From assembly GCF_000174755.1 (NCBI RefSeq), contig NZ_ACLQ01000003.1, forward strand, positions 124,001-188,000: a stretch of 64,000 bases of DNA, written 5' to 3'. This document shows positions 59,791 through 64,000 of this stretch, in pieces; the first letter of the stretch is position 1; the number at the start of each line of letters is the position of its first letter. This stretch comes from Capnocytophaga gingivalis ATCC 33624. GTDB taxonomy: Bacteria; Bacteroidota; Bacteroidia; Flavobacteriales; Flavobacteriaceae. The notes beneath the pieces were generated by a model. That model searched no databases. It was not told the origin of the DNA and was given only the letters and a program-made list of their open reading frames with translations. The position numbers and the translations under genes were made by a program.

Positions 59791-60870
59791 CTAATGATGT
59801 TCCTCGGCATGATGCTCCTCAGCTACCGCTCCTCCTATGAACAAAGCTGAAAGTAAAGTAAATACATAGGCTTGGATAAAGGCTACTAAAAGCTCTAAGA
59901 TACTAATAAACAAAGAGAAAGCAACCGATACAGGAGAAATAAACACTGTCTTGAAAGTAAAGATAAGCCCCAATAAGCTCAGGATAATGATGTGCCCTGC
60001 TGTAATATTGGCAAACAAACGTATCATCAAAGAGAATGGCTTGGTAAGCATCCCGATCACCTCCACAGGGATCATAATAGGAGAAAGCCATAATGGTACG
60101 CCTGGAGTAGCAAATATATGTTTCCAATAATGAGAATTTCCACTAAAAGTAGTAATAAGGAAAGTCACTACAGCCAAAGTTCCTGTGAAGATAATGTCGT
60201 TGGTCAAGGTTCCTGAAATAATAGGGACCAAGCCCAAAAGGTTTCCTATGAGAATAAAAAAGAAAACAGTAAGCAAATAAGGCATGTAGCGTTGGTACTT
60301 TTTGTCTCCTATATTAGGCTTGGCAACCTCATCACGTATAAAAACGATAAGTGTTTCTAAAAGGTTAGCAAATCCCTTAGGCGCTTTAGGATTCTTCTTA
60401 TAAGAACGTGCTACAGAGACAAAAGCTAAGATCATAAGTAGTGCAATAAGGAAAAGCAATACTACATTCTTAGTAATAGAGAAATCCAACGGACGCGCAT
60501 TGGTCACCTTGTGGTCTTCACTATAAGAAATATTACCTGTCGCATCAGTATAGTAGATTTGTCCATGTACACGAGCGAAGTATTGCCCTGCTTTCTCTAC
60601 GATTACCTCCCCTTTATCATCGTGATGAAACTCACTGGAAAGGAAAGTCACCAAACCATTGTCTGTCCATAGGATAATAGGTAAGGGAAGAGTAATGGAA
60701 GTGCCCCCCCAGTCCAACAAATGATATTCGTGCGAGTCTGCTATATGGTGCTGAATCACTTGAGTAAAATCTACCTCCTCTTCAGAGGCTTGTTCAGAAG
60801 CCCAAAGAGAAGTGCATGGAAGAATTAGAATGCTTAAAAACAGCCACTTACTAATGATTTTTTGTATCAT
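59791..60870 (-). CDS. atpB: ATP synthase F0 subunit a
   Basis: A 359-residue membrane protein, longer than the E. coli subunit because of an N-terminal signal peptide (MIQKIISKWLFLSILILPCT, then SLWA) and an extracytoplasmic domain of about 110 residues, as is usual in Bacteroidetes. The core has the essential arginine region SLMIRLFANITAGHIIILSL and the end is His-rich (EEHHAEEHH). It forms the proton half-channels against the c-ring. First gene of the operon, with its own promoter. Confidence 0.95.
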   Translation of the reverse strand: MIQKIISKWLFLSILILPCTSLWASEQASEEEVDFTQVIQHHIADSHEYHLLDWGGTSITLPLPIILWTDNGLVTFLSSEFHHDDKGEVIVEKAGQYFARVHGQIYYTDATGNISYSEDHKVTNARPLDFSITKNVVLLFLIALLMILAFVSVARSYKKNPKAPKGFANLLETLIVFIRDEVAKPNIGDKKYQRYMPYLLTVFFFILIGNLLGLVPIISGTLTNDIIFTGTLAVVTFLITTFSGNSHYWKHIFATPGVPLWLSPIMIPVEVIGMLTKPFSLMIRLFANITAGHIIILSLLGLIFTFKTVFISPVSVAFSLFISILELLVAFIQAYVFTLLSALFIGGAVAEEHHAEEHH

Positions 60871-60917
60871 TTTTTAGTAATTATAATTTGTATTGTGTTT
60901 GCCTTATTTTGCAGGGA

Positions 60918-60925
60918 CAAAGATA
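60918..60925 (-). promoter_or_regulatory. -7 promoter element of the atpBEFH operon
   Basis: The minus strand reads TATCTTTG, 48 nt before the atpB ATG. Confidence 0.68.
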
Positions 60926-60989
60926 CATTTTTTCTTTTTACTTTCACGTGTTTTTTAGTCTTTTTTAAGAAATAAGTTTTTCACAAGGG

Positions 60990-61042
60990 GGAAGAACAGT
61001 GAAAAATGAAAAGCGAAGAGTGAAAAACGAAGAGTGAGCAGA
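60990..61042. repeat. Heptanucleotide array (AGTGAAA type)
   Basis: AGTGAAA, AATGAAA, AGCGAAG, AGTGAAA, AACGAAG and AGTGAGC follow in register. Confidence 0.8.
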
Positions 61043-61080
61043 GGTTCTCTATATTGGTATGAGGGTTGTTGCGTCCTGTT

Positions 61081-61109
61081 GTAGGGGCGATTTGCAAATC
61101 GCCCTATAC
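61081..61109. repeat. Palindromic intergenic element (copy 4)
   Basis: GTAGGGGCGATTTG and CAAATCGCCCTATAC form an almost perfect inverted repeat. It is flanked by heptanucleotide arrays. Confidence 0.7.
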
Positions 61110-61113
61110 TGGT

Positions 61114-61147
61114 GCATGCGACAGTAAGCAGTAAACGGTGGGCAGAG
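61114..61147. repeat. Short heptanucleotide array (AGTAAGC type)
   Basis: GACAGTA, AGCAGTA, AACGGTG and GGCAGAG can be read in 7-nt steps. Confidence 0.55.
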
Positions 61148-61170
61148 GATATGGGGAGTTGTAACAATAA

Positions 61171-61202
61171 AAAGAGACCTTCCATTACTGGAAGGTCTCT
61201 TT
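61171..61202 (-). terminator. Terminator of the SprB-like adhesin gene
   Basis: AAAGAGACCTTCCA / TGGAAGGTCTCTTT is a perfect 14-bp stem with loop TTAC, with a T run on the minus strand. Confidence 0.88.
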
Positions 61203-61229
61203 TCAATTATTGTTATTCCCTTCTTTAGG

Positions 61230-61272
61230 TATTAATCAGTGATCATTAATCATTGAAGATTGATCATTGATC
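61230..61272. repeat. Heptanucleotide array (TTGATCA type) after the SprB-like gene
   Basis: TTAATCA, GTGATCA, TTAATCA, TTGAAGA, TTGATCA and TTGATCG lead up to the gene's stop codon. Confidence 0.8.
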
Positions 61273-61273
61273 G

Positions 61274-64000
61274 CTACCTATAAAGGGTGAAGTGGCCTTT
61301 GAAGGTACGGCTGTCATCTGGCTCGTTCAGACGAAGTACATACCAGTAATCTCCCGTTGGAAGTGGTTCGCCTCCGTAGGTACCATCCCACTCTTGACGG
61401 TTGTTCAAGGTCGCTATCTGGCGGCCGTAGCGGTCATAGATGATCGTTTCGGCATGTGGATAGCTGGCCAAGTTCAACGGTGCCCATGTGTCATACTCGC
61501 CATCTCCATTCGGTGTGAAGTAGTTCGGTATCACCACATCCATATATTCCTTATAGATAAATACTGAATGAGCACATACCTGCTTGCCTCCATTCTCTTG
61601 CTTGAGCTCGCCCTTGCTGTCCTCTACATATACACGGACTTTCTTCTCTACCTTGCCTGTGGCTGGGTTCACCTCTTCATAATCCCGTCTTCTGTACGTA
61701 GTAAACTACCTCATCTCCTGCCTTCACATCGTCCACCTTCTGTACATAGTGCGCCTTAACCTCTTCTCCTGTGTGGTATTGAGCTCCACTAAAGTATACC
61801 GTATAGCGCTCTTTACCTCCCTCTACTTTCACTTTTACTAAGTTAAGGTCGTTGGCGATACTCTGGTTGGTGATCTTGATCGGTGGATAGTACTCAATAT
61901 TGAGTTCTCTCACTTCCTGACACAATGGCGGATCACTCATCGCTGGGTTATCCTTATTGAAATAGTACAAGTGCAATTCGTATTTGTTCAAGCCTTCTTG
62001 CAACGGACGTACCGCATTGAGCTGTGCAAGTAGCGATGCATGGGCTATCTTGTACATATTGTGCGTATTATCAGTTCCTGTAGGCGTAGTTCCATTGAAC
62101 TCATATCGCTGGATTGGGGATCCACCCTGGGTGGTAATCGCATATCGCAAGCGGTTTATCGCTCCTCCTGAACTTGGGTTGATTACCAAGTATGGAGTCG
62201 TTACCGATACATATACATCGTAAGTAGCTTCGGCAGCTGTGTCACTATTAGGACCTGAACCATCCACTACCAAGACCTTGTTGTTCTCACTGATATCCGC
62301 ATTACACTGATAGTGTTGTGTGATCACTCCTTTGAGGTCTACCCCTTCTATGATCTCAAACTCTTTCTTCTGGCTACAACCCTTAGCGTCTTTCACCACC
62401 AAGAGGTATTTACCAGCCTTAAGACCTTGTATCTTGAATGGTGTAGCTTCTCTCTCTCCTGTACCTCGCTTAGAAGTGCTTTCTCCGTTTTCGAAGAATA
62501 CCTCCCAGCTATACTGAGGATTTCCTCCCTTGAGTACATACTCTATCTCTCCATTGGCTTCGCCCTTACATCCTACATGGGTGATGCTATTCTGAGTGAT
62601 CAGTATCGGTGTAGGTGCGATGATCGCTGTATTGACTACCTCATAGATACATCCATATTTTGTATCTTTCACTCCTACCGTGTAAGAGCCTACAGAAAGG
62701 TCCTTGAACTGGTTGTTCGTACCCTGCCATCTGTAAGAGCCATCGGCTTGTTTAAGTCCATATTCGTACTTACCTGAGCCTCCCTGAGCTACTACCTCGA
62801 AGGAACCATCAGCGCCATCGTGACAGCTTACGCTAGTGATCTTATCTGCCTGCGCCTTAAGCGGTGTCTTTGGAGCTACCAGAATCGGTGCAGAGTCTTT
62901 TCTACATTCTCCATGACCTGCTACCTTATGGATTACAGAGATTACATAGCTCTTAGTTGTATTGGTCTGAAGATCCACATCCAACTCAAAGCGGGTATTG
63001 TTATGAGCTACTCCATCGAGCAAGTAACGTACATTAAGCGCTGCTGATGCAGGTTCTACACTGGCCTCTACCACATACTTAATCACATTGTTCACACACT
63101 CGTACTTACCTTCGCTGAGCTTGAGGGTCACCTCTGAGCCCGCTTCTATGGTAAGGGTTGCTTCGGCTTGACAGCCATTCTTATCTCTTATCTTGATGGT
63201 ATGGTCGCCAGGGGCTAAGCCATCTATGAGGGTACCATTACCATCACTATGGTATTCAACCCATGTAGTGCCTCCATCCTTAGAGTATTCGTATACCTTA
63301 TCATTGCCCACTGTTCTTAGTGGTGTTCCTCCAATCACTCGCAAGTAAGCCTTTCCGTCATTGCTTCCAGCACAGCTTTCGTGCTCTACCGTATCCATAC
63401 GTACTGTTACGCTTAGCGGATCCGGTTCGGTGATGGTAAACTCTATAATATCGGTTCCAAGTGGTGTAGGTTGACCTTTCTCCTTAATCTCATTAGGACG
63501 ACAACCATTTTCATCCTGTACAATCACATAGTACTTACCTGGAGCTAAGCCTTCGAACTTACCACCATTGTCCAAGAAGCGGTCTAAGCGAGGACTAATC
63601 GCATAGGTAAGCTTTCTCTGAGTACCATCAAGTTTGGTCTGACCTGAAGTTGTAGTGATCTCGATAGAACCATCATGATCTCCGTTACAAGTCACCTGTT
63701 TCACTTCGTATTCTACCGTGTACTTGGTTTCTTGTTTTATCGGTACTTGAACTACCTTAGGAATACATACTCCAACGGCTTGGCTAATCTCTACGCTATA
63801 GTCATCAGAGGCATCAAGTCCTTCAAATACTCCTTGTGCATTCGGATTCGGTGTAGATAAGCCTGGTACAACACTTCCATTTCTCTTAAGGGTAAAGACA
63901 TAAGGCTCATCGTTCTTACCTCCTGTAGCTGTTACCACAATCTTACCATAAGAGCTACCATAGCACTTGAGGCTTGTCACACTCTTATCATTATCTATAG
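61274..64000 (-). pseudogene. SprB-repeat adhesin with type B T9SS C-terminal domain, frameshifted and cut by the window edge
   Basis: The gene enters from the right edge (the frame is open at 64000) and spans over 900 codons. It contains at least five SprB-type repeats, each opening VTSLKCYG, VTCNGDHDGSIEI, ESCAGSNDGKAYLRVIGG, VSCHDGADGSFEVVAQGG or VGCKGEANGEIEYVLKGG and ending GxYxVxVxDxxGC. The first frame stops at 61677. The next (61274-61705) carries on with RRDYEEVNPATGKVEKKVRV and ends in a gliding-associated type B sorting domain (VVIPNYFTPNGDGEYDTWAP, YDRYGRQIATLNN, WDGTYGGEPLPTGDYWYVL). One extra or missing base in 61677-61705 splits the gene. SprB-type adhesins are moved along the surface by the gliding motor. 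Either a true pseudogene, a phase-variable gene or a sequencing error. Confidence 0.85.

Larger units (their letters stand above)
60871..61273. other. Repeat-rich intergenic region between atpB and the SprB-like gene
   Basis: No coding frame is supported. In order it holds the atpB promoter (60918-60925), a heptanucleotide array (60990-61042), a palindromic element (61081-61109), a second short array (61114-61147), the terminator of the SprB-like gene (61171-61202) and a third array (61230-61272). It is the densest cluster of both repeat families in the window. Confidence 0.75.

Noticed and set aside
61274-61672. T9SS sorting-domain frame as a separate small gene
   Set aside because: It has no start signal or promoter, begins with a GTG inside a continuous domain, and joins the upstream frame after one base shift.

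Overview
The window looks like a chromosomal segment of a gliding, host-associated flavobacterium, most plausibly Capnocytophaga or a close relative. The phylum and class evidence is direct: many genes have a Bacteroidetes -7 promoter element (TAnnTTTG), there is a GldJ gliding lipoprotein, a SprB-repeat protein with a type B type-IX-secretion C-terminal domain, a TonB-dependent receptor with partner lipoproteins, and a small membrane-protein gene just upstream of mutL. The genus is an inference. No rRNA, tRNA, transposase, integrase or CRISPR array was seen.

Layout. 1-1938: partial M1 aminopeptidase (-), divergent from an outer-membrane phospholipase. 3052-10996: TonB-dependent receptor, DUF5689 lipoprotein and two paralogous lipoproteins built from tandem OB-fold-like modules, probably one surface-uptake locus. 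11106-17836: class I aldolase, BrnQ transporter, lipoproteins, a YwqK-type repeat protein and RimO. 18103-25641: accessory island with a decayed Sel1 gene, an AT-rich Sel1 protein, and a tight four-gene operon (FtsK/EssC-like ATPase, coiled-coil/TM/MORN protein, Sel1 protein, helical-hairpin protein). This operon is the best candidate for an undescribed system. 25719-31618: asd, PAP2 phosphatase, cyclase-family hydrolase, collagen-like/BspA-like lipoprotein, pta. 31765-38668 (-): gldJ, DUF4136 lipoprotein, a pair of M16 peptidases, OmpA/TSP3 protein. 39133-51373: mostly housekeeping (methyltransferase, D-2-hydroxyacid dehydrogenase, yidD, mutL, murB, RluB-type synthase, rlmB-type methylase, ZIP transporter, purB, dprA), followed by a candidate small RNA. 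51559-54430 (-): DUF2695 protein, thyA, PLP trans-sulfuration enzyme. 54694-58288: methyltransferase, YtkA-like lipoprotein with a Cys/His-rich partner, MFS transporter. 58400-60870 (-): atpB-atpE-atpF-atpH. 61274-64000 (-): a large SprB-like secreted adhesin, frameshifted near its C-terminus and running off the right edge.

Two patterns cross gene boundaries. First, many intergenic gaps hold degenerate arrays of 7-nt units (forms of TGATTAA, AGTGAAC, AGTTTTG) that often supply the stop codon of the preceding gene, sometimes fold into hairpins at gene ends, and in rimO have become a 27-residue tail of heptad repeats. Second, a palindromic element (GTAGGGGCGAnnn...TCGCCCCTAC type) occurs four times between genes. 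All functional calls rest on motifs read by eye; no database search or folding was run.
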